In this document: piece after piece, positions 1 through 9,007 of the stretch
Position numbering within the stretch: the first letter of the stretch is position 1
Layout: each line of letters begins with the position of its first letter
Made by a program: the position numbers and the translations under genes
Source of the DNA: [Flexibacter] sp. ATCC 35208
GTDB taxonomy: Bacteria > Bacteroidota > Bacteroidia > Chitinophagales > Chitinophagaceae
Assembly: GCF_001975825.1 (NCBI RefSeq)
Contig: NZ_MTKN01000019.1
Location: 43,252 to 107,185, forward strand
DNA: 63,934 nt
Direction: 5' to 3'
The notes under the pieces: model-generated
The model's database searches: none
Told to the model about the DNA's origin: nothing
The model's input: the letters and a program-made list of their open reading frames with translations, nothing else

Positions 1-138
1 CTGATAAAAGTAAGAAAGGTAGATAATTTGGAACAATTGATCCCTTTACTGTATAAATACCCAATGGAAGGGAGCCTGCCTATACGTATTCCTTCACATA
101 ATTGGGAAATCCAGCAGGTAAGTTTTTATGAGTATTGA
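1..138 (+). CDS. C-terminal end of a protein entering from the left edge
   Basis: Frame 1 is open from the first base to a TGA at 136-138, giving 45 codons with ordinary amino-acid composition, ending in VSFYEY. It abuts the stop of the convergent GH43 gene with no spacer. Only the tail is present, so no family can be assigned. It could also be chance open frame, although gene ends in this genome are often this tightly packed. Confidence 0.4.
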   Translation: MIKVRKVDNLEQLIPLLYKYPMEGSLPIRIPSHNWEIQQVSFYEY

Positions 139-1185
139 TCAATGATGTGCCTGTGGGGAGATCGCTTCGGGATGTATCGTCACAATACTTCCATCCTCCT
201 TATAATGCAGCTCTGTCACTTTTACATTTCTCAAATAAGTCTTGCCAGATAGCTCTACATCATGATAAAACAAATACCATTTCCCATCTTTCTCAACAAT
301 AGAATGATGCGTAGTCCACCCTGTTACAGGGGTCATGATGATGCCTTTGTAAATAAATGGTCCATAAGGAGAATCGCCAATCGCATAACACAAATTGTGT
401 GTATCACCTGTAGAATAAGAAAAGTAATACTTCCCTTTATATTTATGTACCCAGGAAGCTTCAAAGAATCGTTTGTCATTATCCTTTTCGTGAAATGGCT
501 GTCCATGTTCATCTAAAATGACTACATCTTTTACCGGGCCATCAAAACTTGTCATATCCTTTTTCAGTTTTGCAATTCTCGGTAGAGCCGCTACATCATC
601 TACATTGCGATTTCCGGCAGCGCCATTATATTTGTTATGATCCCACTTTTGCAATTGTCCACCCCATATTCCTCCGAAATACATATAGAAACTTCCATTC
701 TCATCTTTAAACACACAAGGGTCTATACTATAACTCCCCACAATTGGCTTTGGCAAAGCTTTAAATGGGCCTTCGGGTTTACTGCTGGTGGCTACTCCGA
801 TATGGAAGATGCCTGCACTATCCTTTGCCGGAAAGTATAAATAATAAGTGTGGTTCGCATACGCTGCATCCGGTGCCCATAATTGTTTCTTTGCCCAGGG
901 TACGTCTTTTAAACTCAAGGCGACTCCATGATCCGTTACTTTACCACCTACATGATCTAATGATAGCACATGGAAATCTTTCATATCAAAATGACTGCCT
1001 AAGTCGTCCTCTGGTACACCTGTTGCTGTATCATGCGAAGGGTAAATGTAAATTCGGCCATTAAATACGTGGGCAGAAGGGTCTGCTGTATAAATATGCT
1101 TTACCAGTGGTTGTGCTATTCCTTGCAGGGATGCATAACAACAAAACAACCATGAACATAAACAAACAATTAATATCCGGGTCAT
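139..1185 (-). CDS. Glycoside hydrolase family 43 protein (arabinosidase/xylosidase type)
   Basis: Predicted secreted five-bladed beta-propeller hydrolase acting on arabinose- or xylose-containing hemicellulose. Residues 1-24 form a signal peptide ending ..QGIAQ. The general-base region is ADPSAHVF around residue 35, the second acidic site is SIDPCVF near 155 and the presumed acid is in FFEASWVHKYKGKYYFSYS near 243, all typical of GH43. At 348 aa it is a single-domain member with no carbohydrate-binding module. It lies directly downstream of the GH115 gene on the same strand, with only a few bases between them once the GH115 frameshift is considered, so the two probably share a transcript for glucurono-arabinoxylan side chains. 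Substrate is inferred from family and neighbour, not proven. Confidence 0.88.
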   Translation of the reverse strand: MTRILIVCLCSWLFCCYASLQGIAQPLVKHIYTADPSAHVFNGRIYIYPSHDTATGVPEDDLGSHFDMKDFHVLSLDHVGGKVTDHGVALSLKDVPWAKKQLWAPDAAYANHTYYLYFPAKDSAGIFHIGVATSSKPEGPFKALPKPIVGSYSIDPCVFKDENGSFYMYFGGIWGGQLQKWDHNKYNGAAGNRNVDDVAALPRIAKLKKDMTSFDGPVKDVVILDEHGQPFHEKDNDKRFFEASWVHKYKGKYYFSYSTGDTHNLCYAIGDSPYGPFIYKGIIMTPVTGWTTHHSIVEKDGKWYLFYHDVELSGKTYLRNVKVTELHYKEDGSIVTIHPEAISPQAHH

Positions 1186-1204
1186 AAGTTAGTGTTTTTT
1201 AAAT

Positions 1205-3766
1205 TCAATACTTTGTAAAACAATACCCGGGTGAATACTGGGAATACACAATTTCATGCTTTCCTGGTTTAAATGTATAGGAGAGTTTTACTTTAATAAT
1301 ATTATCAGATACCCACTTACTCCATAGCTCCTTATTATCATCATGGGCATTAATAGTCGTTGCCAATTCCTTTGCACCATCAATGGAAACCCCAAACCAT
1401 AGTCCATCCCCATGCGTGAAATTCAAAGTAGGAGAGAAGTTAAGATAAATATTAGTATTCCCCGAAGCTTCAAACTCATATCTTGCTACCGTACCTGCAC
1501 TATGATAAATGATGCTATCACTAAATGTACCACTATTAGCAAAACTGGTAATCCCATCTCCAAATTTTCCAATACCCTTTATATGCACCCAATCTCCATG
1601 TTTCGTCACATAACCTGTTGCTGAAATCTGTTTATAGATCTTAGGCACTACCGGACGCTTATATGGCCCCGCCAAATCCGGCATCTTATTTACCGGCGGC
1701 TGTTGCCAGCCTGTGTATCCAATATGCGTCTGGTCCATCATATGATTCCATTTTCCACCGGCTACCTGATGATACGCCACTGTCAATAATGAATCCCGCA
1801 TATAATAACTCCGCGCACTATCCGCCCATGCCTTATTCTGCACCCGGTTGCTCTTATACAAAGCCACCGCATAATACAATTTGTGTAAATTGTACATCGC
1901 CTCTACAGGAAACTGTACCAGTTCAAAATAAGCATCTGAATAAGGCTGTAAACGCACTTTTTTAACCAGCTCTTCCCATTCGGCTACAACCTCTTTATAC
2001 TTCTTTAATGTATAACTAGACTCATCCAGCAATTCCGGCTTCCGCCTTGCGGCCATTTCACTATACTGCCGCAGGTAATCACCTATATCTCTGGCTGAAT
2101 TCATGAATGAAAATCCAGACTGTTTGGACGAATCTGCACCTGTTTTGGTTCCCTCTTCCATTCCTCCTCTGGAATTCCCTTTTGCGATCCTGCGAGAATA
2201 ATCTTCCTCTTTCATTCCTCCTCTGACATTCCCTTCTGCCATCCGCTCATCCAATCCTTCCCCAAAATTTTCCTCCGCAAACTGTTTATAATAATCTGGT
2301 AAAGTATCCTCTGGCTCCGCGCTCCATGCATAATCCATAAAAAAAACTATCGGCAACTCCATCGGCTTCAAATCCCCCACATTCACAATCCATATCTTAT
2401 CCACCCCATACATCTTCGCCAAATGCAACTGTTCCCACACCCTTGCCAGATTATTTGTATTCACCCATTTGTAATTTCTCGGATCCCCCACATAGTCAAA
2501 ATGATAATATACCCCATATCCTCCCTTCCGCTTCGGCATCACAGGATCAGGAAACCTCCTGATATTCCCCCAATTATCATCACACAACAACAACGTCACA
2601 TCATCTGGTACCCGCATTCCGCTATCATAATAATCCTGCACTTCCTTATACAACGCCCACAACTGTGGTGTCTCCGCTGCCGGCTTGCCCGTCACCTCAC
2701 TAATAATGGATCGCTGATCCCGCACAATCCTTTCTAATAAATCTGTTGCCGTTTCCCTACTCATGGGCAAATCCCCATCTCCCCGCATCCCTATCGTCAC
2801 TATACTTTCATGCTTTGCCATTGCGACAATCCCTTCCCTCCAAAACGCCCTCAACACACTGTCATTCGCCACATAATCCCATGCACCCTGCCCATACCGC
2901 TTCCATTCCGTCTGCGCACGCAACATTGGCTCATGATGGCTTGTGCCCATCACAATTCCCCATTTATCTGCCAATACGGGATTCAACCGATCATCATCAT
3001 TAAACGCGTTTCCCCACATCGCCGGCCACAAATAATTCCCCCTTAGTCGTAATAGTAACTCAAATATCTTTTCATATACATGATGATTAAACCCGCCAAA
3101 TTTCTCATGCGTCCATCCGGAAAATGCCGGCGCCTCATCATTTATAAATATCCCTCTGTATTGCACCGAAGGAGGCCCGAAATCATAACGTCCTTCCTGC
3201 ACAAATACTTTTTCCTTCTTTTTTATAGGTACATCCGCCCACCAATACCATGGCGACACTCCCAGTTGTTTAGATAGTTCAAGTGCACCATAGGCAGCGC
3301 CCCTCTTATCACTACCCAATATTACTACCTTCCCTGGAGAGACTGTAATTCGAAATGCTTCCCATTTCCCCCCCAATCCCGCAGTATCCAAACCTGCAAT
3401 CCTATCTCTCCGAAGCGCTTCCCATTTCCCACTCACCCTCACTGTATCAACGCCATCTCCTCCATCTCCCCACCCCACACTATCCTTCCCAAATCCTCCC
3501 CGAACTGTCCCTATCAATACATACGGCCGCCCATCCAACCGATGCACAATCTCCGGCGCTCTCCCCGTCACCGCAAGCATATCCGCCCGCAGCAACTCCG
3601 CAGCCTTTTTCACCAGCCAGTCATCCTGCTGATCAACATAAATTACTTCCGGTAATGAAAACGTATGTTGCGACGCATGTGTGGTTATTATCTGCCGCGC
3701 ATGAACCTGCGCATGCATATAGGTTACATGGCACAGGAGGATTAACAGTGGAATACAGTTTTTCAT
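1205..3766 (-). CDS. GH115 family alpha-glucuronidase, C-terminus frameshifted
   Basis: GH115 enzymes remove (methyl)glucuronic acid from xylan. The 853-residue product has a signal peptide (MKNCIPLLILLCHVTYMHAQ) and the recognisable core stretches RGIFINDEAPAFSGW, YLWPAMWGNAFNDDD, MGTSHHEPM and LLCDDNWGNIRR. Two parts look swollen: GKWEA recurs 20 residues apart near residues 113-135, and a Gly/Arg/Glu-rich stretch near residue 510 repeats an AEGNVRGGM-like unit about 18 residues apart. The last codons read SPGYCFTKY, but removing one G from CCCGGG at 1226-1231 gives SPGIVLQSIEFKKH and a stop at 1189-1191, four bases before the GH43 start. That matches the usual family ending, so a one-base frameshift or sequencing error replaces the true C-terminus. 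The start at 3766 gives the signal peptide. Confidence 0.88.
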   Translation of the reverse strand: MKNCIPLLILLCHVTYMHAQVHARQIITTHASQHTFSLPEVIYVDQQDDWLVKKAAELLRADMLAVTGRAPEIVHRLDGRPYVLIGTVRGGFGKDSVGWGDGGDGVDTVRVSGKWEALRRDRIAGLDTAGLGGKWEAFRITVSPGKVVILGSDKRGAAYGALELSKQLGVSPWYWWADVPIKKKEKVFVQEGRYDFGPPSVQYRGIFINDEAPAFSGWTHEKFGGFNHHVYEKIFELLLRLRGNYLWPAMWGNAFNDDDRLNPVLADKWGIVMGTSHHEPMLRAQTEWKRYGQGAWDYVANDSVLRAFWREGIVAMAKHESIVTIGMRGDGDLPMSRETATDLLERIVRDQRSIISEVTGKPAAETPQLWALYKEVQDYYDSGMRVPDDVTLLLCDDNWGNIRRFPDPVMPKRKGGYGVYYHFDYVGDPRNYKWVNTNNLARVWEQLHLAKMYGVDKIWIVNVGDLKPMELPIVFFMDYAWSAEPEDTLPDYYKQFAEENFGEGLDERMAEGNVRGGMKEEDYSRRIAKGNSRGGMEEGTKTGADSSKQSGFSFMNSARDIGDYLRQYSEMAARRKPELLDESSYTLKKYKEVVAEWEELVKKVRLQPYSDAYFELVQFPVEAMYNLHKLYYAVALYKSNRVQNKAWADSARSYYMRDSLLTVAYHQVAGGKWNHMMDQTHIGYTGWQQPPVNKMPDLAGPYKRPVVPKIYKQISATGYVTKHGDWVHIKGIGKFGDGITSFANSGTFSDSIIYHSAGTVARYEFEASGNTNIYLNFSPTLNFTHGDGLWFGVSIDGAKELATTINAHDDNKELWSKWVSDNIIKVKLSYTFKPGKHEIVYSQYSPGYCFTKY

Positions 3767-4008
3767 AGCAATGAACTAAATAACAAAAACCAATATACCA
3801 AAATTTTCCAACGCTCCATAGATATGGGGCGTATTATTTTCTTTTTTAGGTATGTGATTAATTGCTCAAAGGTTGTTAAAACACCTTTCCCCCAGCGTAT
3901 ATTTTCCCCACTATTTCGGATACAAACCAAACATTCTATCCCTTTTATTAAACTTTCATATTTACACGGGGTCGTTATTACAAATCGTCTGATACAAACT
4001 ATCGCCAT

Positions 4009-5121
4009 ATGAAAGTAACAATCAAACACCTTTGTCTTGCTTTTGCCATCGCCTCGATCATGATATCGTGCGGCAAGGATTCCGGTTCCGATGGCTCCTC
4101 ATCCTCGGACTCTACTACTACCAGCACAGACGACACCAATCCTGACCCTATTGATGTCACCAGCTGCGACGCCGAAACAGGCATCAACAAAATCATCTGT
4201 CTCGCCGACGCCTTCAAGGCCACACTGACCTCCGCTCAGTTAGCCACCGTTCAATTGAGCTACAGCAAGTCAAACGCCATTAAGTGGTCGAACTTCCCAC
4301 AGGCGCTGGTTTCCAGCTCTTACAAAAGAGTCGGTCTCAACTTCGGCTCCATGACCACCGAACAAATTCAGTATGCAAAAGCGCTGATCAAAGCAGTCGC
4401 CGGTACCACTTCAAACGAAGGCTGGGATGAACTGCAACAACTGCTCAATGCCGATGAATACCTGAACGAAAATGGTGGTGGCTCTACCTACGGCGCCGCT
4501 AATTTTTACATTGCATTCTTAGGTACCCCCGCTACTTCCGGCACTTTCGAAATTCAATATGGTGGTCATCATACCGCCTTCGCCAATACGTATACTGATG
4601 GTGCACTCGTTGGTGCTACACCTTCTTTCAGAGGGGTAGAGCCTTTCGCCACCTTCACGTGGAATGGTACCAGCAATCAGCCTATCCAACAGGAACAGGC
4701 CGCCCTCACTACTATGCTCACCGGTCTTTCTACGGCTGAATTATCTACTGCCAAATTGAGCGCTACTTATAGTGATCTTGTTTGTGGGCCGCAGAATGAC
4801 GATGCTTTCCCTTCTACACAATCAGGTATTGCCTGCAGCAACCTGACTACTGCTCAGAAGAACCTTGTATTGGCTGCTATCAGAACTTATGTAGCCGATG
4901 TGGCAGATACCAGCACGATCATGACCAAATACACCAATGAACTGGATCAGACCTACATCTCTTATTCAGGTAGTACTGCAATGACTACACGTAATGACTA
5001 TGCACGCATTGACGGTCCTTCTGTATGGATTGAATACTCCTGTCAGAACGGTGTGGTGCTCTCCGGTACACATCCACACTCTGTATGGAGAGATAAATCT
5101 ACTGACTACGGTGGTAACTGA
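4009..5121 (+). CDS. DUF3500 domain lipoprotein
   Basis: The 370-residue product starts with a lipoprotein signal (ASIMISCGKDSG, lipobox Cys about residue 21), then a Ser/Thr/Asp-rich linker and a full DUF3500 domain. Family hallmarks seen are YIAFLGTPATSGTFEIQYGGHH, ATPSFRGVEP, SELD/NELDQTYISYSG and the ending RIDGPSVWIEYSCQNG followed by HPHSVWRDKSTDYGG (each part read separately). The biochemical role of DUF3500 is unknown to me; conserved His and Trp residues suggest metal or ligand binding. It stands alone between the divergent GH115 gene and the HupE-like gene and is followed by a strong terminator. Confidence 0.85.
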   Translation: MKVTIKHLCLAFAIASIMISCGKDSGSDGSSSSDSTTTSTDDTNPDPIDVTSCDAETGINKIICLADAFKATLTSAQLATVQLSYSKSNAIKWSNFPQALVSSSYKRVGLNFGSMTTEQIQYAKALIKAVAGTTSNEGWDELQQLLNADEYLNENGGGSTYGAANFYIAFLGTPATSGTFEIQYGGHHTAFANTYTDGALVGATPSFRGVEPFATFTWNGTSNQPIQQEQAALTTMLTGLSTAELSTAKLSATYSDLVCGPQNDDAFPSTQSGIACSNLTTAQKNLVLAAIRTYVADVADTSTIMTKYTNELDQTYISYSGSTAMTTRNDYARIDGPSVWIEYSCQNGVVLSGTHPHSVWRDKSTDYGGN

Positions 5122-5134
5122 TTTTAATTAAAAT

Positions 5135-5174
5135 AAAAACAGGTTGTGTCACCAATACGATACAGCCTGTTTTT
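5135..5174 (+). terminator. Intrinsic terminator after the DUF3500 gene
   Basis: A 16-bp stem (AAAAACAGGTTGTGTC with GATACAGCCTGTTTTT, two G-U pairs) and an 8-nt loop start 13 bases after the DUF3500 stop. The downstream side reads TTTTTATCCGGGTACC, the same tail that follows the hairpins of the dispersed element at 18.95, 28.1 and 57.8 kb. Confidence 0.8.
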
Positions 5175-5232
5175 ATCCGGGTACCCCGATGAAAGCTGAT
5201 AGCGATTCTCTGATCCAATCTCTCTATATAGC

Positions 5233-6411
5233 ATGAGACTTTTAGTATGTGTATTCTTATTATTATGCGGGCAACACCTCTTCGCGCACCCCATGCCCAA
5301 TTCAATCGTGAGTTTGTCAATACTGGACCACAGCATCAAAGGCGAAGCCAAAATGCCGATGCTGGAACTAGCCAGTGCCCTTCAACAAACCCGGATCGAT
5401 ACCATCGACCCAGCCTATTTTCAACAACATATACGCGCATTGTCTGGCGACCGTCAGTGGACTACTACCATTGACAGTATCCGGATGACCACAGATACCG
5501 ATCCCAATGTAGGCCGGTATCAGGAGGTCCTGGTCTACTTTGAAATGACACCTCCTGACCCTGCACTGCTACGGGATTTTAATTTCCGCTACAATGCTAT
5601 TATTCATGAAGTAGTCACGCATAAAATTTTAGTCTTCGTAAAGCAGGACTGGAAGAACGGGATTCAAAACGGGGAACAGATCGGCATCATTAAAATGGAT
5701 ACCCGCTCAGGGAAAGTATTTCCCATGTACATCAACCTGGAACATGGTACTTACTGGACGGGTTTCAAAAACATGGTCATGCTGGGTATTGAACATATCC
5801 GCGAAGGTACCGACCATCTTTTATTTCTATTAGCCTTAATGCTGCCAGCTGCAGATAGAATAAAACGATTGATACAAATCGTGACCGCCTTTACCATAGG
5901 TCACTCCATCAGCCTGCTATGTGGCACTTTAGGCTGGATTGTGATCCCTTCTCAATGGGTGGAAATCGCTATTACATTTACTATTTTAATCAGCGCTATT
6001 CACATCATCCGTCCGATATTCAAAGGGAAAGAAGCCTGGATTGCAATTACCTTCGGATTTATACACGGTCTGGCCTTTGCCTCCGCGTTAAATAATTTAG
6101 ACCTTGTACCCACCGAAATGGCGTTAAGTATTTTAGGCTTTAATATCGGTATTGAAACGATGCAGTTGTTCGTACTGCTTTGTACGGTGCCCTGGTTATT
6201 ATTGATCAACAATGTCTGGATAAAATACTTGGGGGGAGTAATCGCTATCATCGCCAGCCTGGGCTGGATGATAGAAAGAATTTCAAATGAACCGAACATT
6301 ATCTCTGCACAAATAGAACAAATTCAGGGCAAGTGGTTTATCCTTGTTCTTGCAATTATGGCCATTATAGCCTACGGTACCCGCTGGGTGAGAACCCGGT
6401 CACTTTCTTAA
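5233..6411 (+). CDS. HupE/UreJ family membrane protein
   Basis: The 392-residue product has a signal peptide (LLVCVFLLLCGQHLFA), a periplasmic domain of about 150 residues, then a membrane domain with about six helices. The motif GIEHIREGTDHLLFLLAL and the second His-bearing helix FGFIHGLAFASAL are typical of the HupE/UreJ-2 group. Classical HupE proteins are linked to nickel, but this long variant is common in genomes without urease or hydrogenase and its cargo is unknown. No nickel enzyme is visible here. The last residues, GTRWVRTRSLS, fall inside a 64-bp tandem repeat and are complementary to the end of the convergent AraC gene, so the tail is probably not ancestral. Confidence 0.82.
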   Translation: MRLLVCVFLLLCGQHLFAHPMPNSIVSLSILDHSIKGEAKMPMLELASALQQTRIDTIDPAYFQQHIRALSGDRQWTTTIDSIRMTTDTDPNVGRYQEVLVYFEMTPPDPALLRDFNFRYNAIIHEVVTHKILVFVKQDWKNGIQNGEQIGIIKMDTRSGKVFPMYINLEHGTYWTGFKNMVMLGIEHIREGTDHLLFLLALMLPAADRIKRLIQIVTAFTIGHSISLLCGTLGWIVIPSQWVEIAITFTILISAIHIIRPIFKGKEAWIAITFGFIHGLAFASALNNLDLVPTEMALSILGFNIGIETMQLFVLLCTVPWLLLINNVWIKYLGGVIAIIASLGWMIERISNEPNIISAQIEQIQGKWFILVLAIMAIIAYGTRWVRTRSLS

Positions 6412-6543
6412 ATAAGCAATCATGGTCATTATATCTTCCGGTACTCGCTGGGTGAGAACCCGGTCACTTTCTTAAATAAGCAATCATGGCCATTATAGCC
6501 TACGTTACCCACTGGGTGAGAGCCCGGTCACTTTCTTAAAGAA
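6352..6543. repeat. Three tandem copies of a 64-bp unit at the HupE/AraC junction
   Basis: Copies start at 6352 (GCAATTATGGCC), 6416 (GCAATCATGGTC) and 6480 (GCAATCATGGCC); each contains GGGTGAGAACCCGGTCACTT or a close variant. The first copy encodes the HupE C-terminus and the third, read on the minus strand, encodes the AraC C-terminus (RFFKKVTG). The spacer between two convergent genes has therefore been triplicated together with coding bases from both ends. Confidence 0.9.
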
Positions 6544-7359
6544 GCGTGCAAAGTAATTGGGATATTCAAAATTCAATAAATACGCAATTTCAGAAACGGT
6601 GTAAGAAGTATAACGCAAATGCTTCTTCGCCTCATCCACCAGGTGATCCTGCAACAGCTGATGCGCCGATTTCCCGGCCACACTGTTGCAAACCCTGTTC
6701 AGGTGCACAGGCGTGATGCCCAGTTCTCTTGCATACTGATCGATGCTATATTTAGAACCCGCTTCACTGATCCGCTTCTGTAACTTACGAAAGTAGGAGA
6801 GAGAGATACTATCCGATTCCTGCATTACGACACTATTCTGTCTCCACAAGCGATACAAAACAAGAAAGAGCTGCTGCAACATAGCCGTTAGCATCTGCTG
6901 CTTTTCATACCGGGTATCGAATAGTTCTTCATGTAATTCTTCCACCAGTTTTACCACATATCTGAAAGTATAAGGCGGTGCATAATGGGTTAGTATCTGC
7001 AAGCTTTCCAGCATTGGTGCAATGCTGCTTACCATGGGAAAGATACTACTGACCAGTTTGTCGGAAATAGTCAGAATACGCCCTTTAGTAGTGGCATGGT
7101 AGTTAAACCCATGGATAGCCAGAGGGGGTATTAATAAAATGGATGGGCCTGTCAGCCATGTCGCTTCATTGTTCCCTAAAAACTCAGTCTTACGTGTCTC
7201 TATCAGAAAGATCTGGTAGAGATTTGTATGAATGTGAGGCTTGATTTTCCAGTCAAAATTTTCACTGCGTGTTTCCAGTAATTCAGAAAACAGGTACTCT
7301 CCATCTGGTCTGGGACCCGATTCTCCATACAACCCTTCAAAATGTGTGATTCGCTTCAA
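6505..7359 (-). CDS. AraC-family transcriptional regulator
   Basis: The 284-residue protein has an N-terminal cupin-like sensor domain (HIHTNLYQIFLIETRK) and a C-terminal double helix-turn-helix: SIDQYARELGITPVHLNRVC and EIAYLLNFEYPNYFARFF (read separately). It ends at KKVTGLSPSG, a few residues earlier than most relatives, because the reading frame runs into the 64-bp repeat. The region 7360-7546 upstream has no other gene and must carry its promoter. Target genes are unknown; the adjacent TlpA gene on the same strand is one candidate. Confidence 0.88.
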   Translation of the reverse strand: MKRITHFEGLYGESGPRPDGEYLFSELLETRSENFDWKIKPHIHTNLYQIFLIETRKTEFLGNNEATWLTGPSILLIPPLAIHGFNYHATTKGRILTISDKLVSSIFPMVSSIAPMLESLQILTHYAPPYTFRYVVKLVEELHEELFDTRYEKQQMLTAMLQQLFLVLYRLWRQNSVVMQESDSISLSYFRKLQKRISEAGSKYSIDQYARELGITPVHLNRVCNSVAGKSAHQLLQDHLVDEAKKHLRYTSYTVSEIAYLLNFEYPNYFARFFKKVTGLSPSG

Positions 7360-7546
7360 TCGACAGAATTTAGAAATATCCTTTGATCTGTTTTATCGCC
7401 CAAAGTTTGATTTGTGTCAGGAAATTACGGAAAATTTTAGGGTTAAAAAATATGACCATTTCCAACCACCTGAATTAGGTGCAAACGCTAACTCAGGGTT
7501 TTGTAGTAGCTTGAACGGATGTATTTACTGGCAATTGGTCATTCCC

Positions 7547-8896
7547 TCATTTTAACATCGTCACCATCGCTGATACCTCTTCTGTAGTTGTATAATCACT
7601 ACCACTATATCCTGTAAAACGGAAACGGATATTTCCCGTTTTGTCAATCACAAATTTTGCAGGAATACCCTTTACATCAAAAGCACCTGCTGCTTTATAT
7701 GCTTTTATATCCAATGGCACATCAAATGGATAGTGGTTGTCGGCGAGGAATTTCTTTACTTTCTCTGAAGGATCCGCTTCTCTCTCCCATGTATCCACAA
7801 AAAGGAATTTTACATCCTCATCTTTTTCAAACCGTAGCATGGCTTCTTTCATAGCAGGGAAGGAGCTTATACAGGGGCCGCACCAGGTAGCCCAGAAGTC
7901 GATCACCACTACTTTCCCTTTTAGTTCACTCAGGGTGATTTGTTTGCCTTCCAGGTTCTTCAATGTAAAATCAGGCGCAGGTTCATTGATCTGAGTTGTT
8001 TGCAGATGTGCAGTCAGCTGCAATAGGAATGCTTTATTCAATTCAGCGGCATAGGCATCATATCCTTCCCTGCCTTTTAGTTTTTCATACAGTTCTTTGA
8101 GTTCCGCTTTCATTTTCTTATCTGCCAGCCCCGTCTTTGTTGCTTCAGCAGCTATATCCATGGCTTGCTGATCTTTACCAAGGTGTTTTAGCGTACTAAA
8201 GTAGATCGTATAGGTGATTGGCTGTGTATGATTGTCTTTATAGGCGATCTCTATGCATCTGAGTGCCTTTGTATATTCCATGTTTTCATGGAAGATCATG
8301 GCAGCCATCTGGTATTCTCTGGTGCTATCTACTGATTTGTCCATGAGGACAGCCGCCTCTTTACAATGGTCTTTAGAAAATAGCTCCCTGGCCATCCATC
8401 GCTGTACATTCAATGTTTTTATACTGTCGGTATACAAGAAGGCTTTAGCGACGTAACCAGATTTTAGATAGCCAACAGCCAGTTGTCCCCTCATATCATC
8501 GTAAGTAGCTATTGCATCTTTTGAAGGGGGGGGAAAGCGTTTAAGAAAGATGTGATACATCGCATCCTTCTTAAAAGGATCTTTTTCATCATTGACAAAG
8601 TTAAATTGCTCATGTTTCGCCAGCTGTCCATCGGGCCATTTCTGTTTGCCTGCCTGTAAGATAGAATCTGCCTTCGCAGTATTTCTCATCTGGAAATATA
8701 CAAACCAGGCGATCATCCAGTTCGTCTCATTTTCACTCTTTATATCATTCTCCAGTCGCATCTTTAGTTCGGCCTTGTCATTTTCCTGTGAGGAGGAAAC
8801 CAGTTTTGCATACACCTGGTATATGCTATCCATGTTCTGTGCCTCGGCACCAAAAAACAGGAAGGTTAAAACGCACAATGAGGGTAGTTTTTTCAT
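7547..8896 (-). CDS. TlpA/ResA-like thioredoxin-fold protein with TPR-like N-terminal half
   Basis: The 449-residue product is predicted to be periplasmic: the chosen start (8896) gives a signal peptide MKKLPSLCVLTFLFFGAEAQ. Residues up to about 300 are helical and TPR-like. The C-terminal 150 residues form an AhpC/TSA-Redoxin domain (APDFTLKNLEGKQITLSELK) with redox motif WCGPC in DFWATWCGPCISSFP and the cis-Pro loop KGIPAKFVID. It probably reduces disulfides or peroxides in the envelope. It is a close paralogue of the protein at 10195-11640, which sits in a SusCD locus, whereas this copy lies alone and divergent from a TPR gene. Confidence 0.87.
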   Translation of the reverse strand: MKKLPSLCVLTFLFFGAEAQNMDSIYQVYAKLVSSSQENDKAELKMRLENDIKSENETNWMIAWFVYFQMRNTAKADSILQAGKQKWPDGQLAKHEQFNFVNDEKDPFKKDAMYHIFLKRFPPPSKDAIATYDDMRGQLAVGYLKSGYVAKAFLYTDSIKTLNVQRWMARELFSKDHCKEAAVLMDKSVDSTREYQMAAMIFHENMEYTKALRCIEIAYKDNHTQPITYTIYFSTLKHLGKDQQAMDIAAEATKTGLADKKMKAELKELYEKLKGREGYDAYAAELNKAFLLQLTAHLQTTQINEPAPDFTLKNLEGKQITLSELKGKVVVIDFWATWCGPCISSFPAMKEAMLRFEKDEDVKFLFVDTWEREADPSEKVKKFLADNHYPFDVPLDIKAYKAAGAFDVKGIPAKFVIDKTGNIRFRFTGYSGSDYTTTEEVSAMVTMLK

Positions 8897-8967
8897 ATTA
8901 TAGTGAATATAGGGTTTAATCCTGGTGGCTGACCCCGGCACCTTCAAAAATAACATTTCTTTATGTA

Positions 8968-9004
8968 AAACTAAATACATAGTTTTGAAACTAATAAATT
9001 AGTT
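8968..9004 (+). promoter_or_regulatory. Two palindromic operator-like boxes over a promoter
   Basis: Box 1 (8968-8985) is AAACTA-N6-TAGTTT and box 2 (8989-9004) is AACTAAT-AA-ATTAGTT, both perfect inverted repeats with a shared ACTA..TAGT core. TAGTTTTG at 8980-8987 fits the Bacteroidota -7 consensus TAnnTTTG and overlaps box 1, and box 2 ends three bases before the TPR gene start codon. A dimeric repressor binding both boxes would block that promoter. The regulator is not identifiable from this window. Confidence 0.55.
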
Positions 9005-9007
9005 CAT

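Noticed and set aside
5233..6411. Nickel transporter assignment (hupE)
   Set aside because: No urease, hydrogenase or nickel-binding context; only the family level is supported, so no gene symbol is given.
6352..6543. Insertion-sequence remnant
   Set aside because: Copies are derived from the flanking genes' own ends, with no transposase or terminal inverted repeats.
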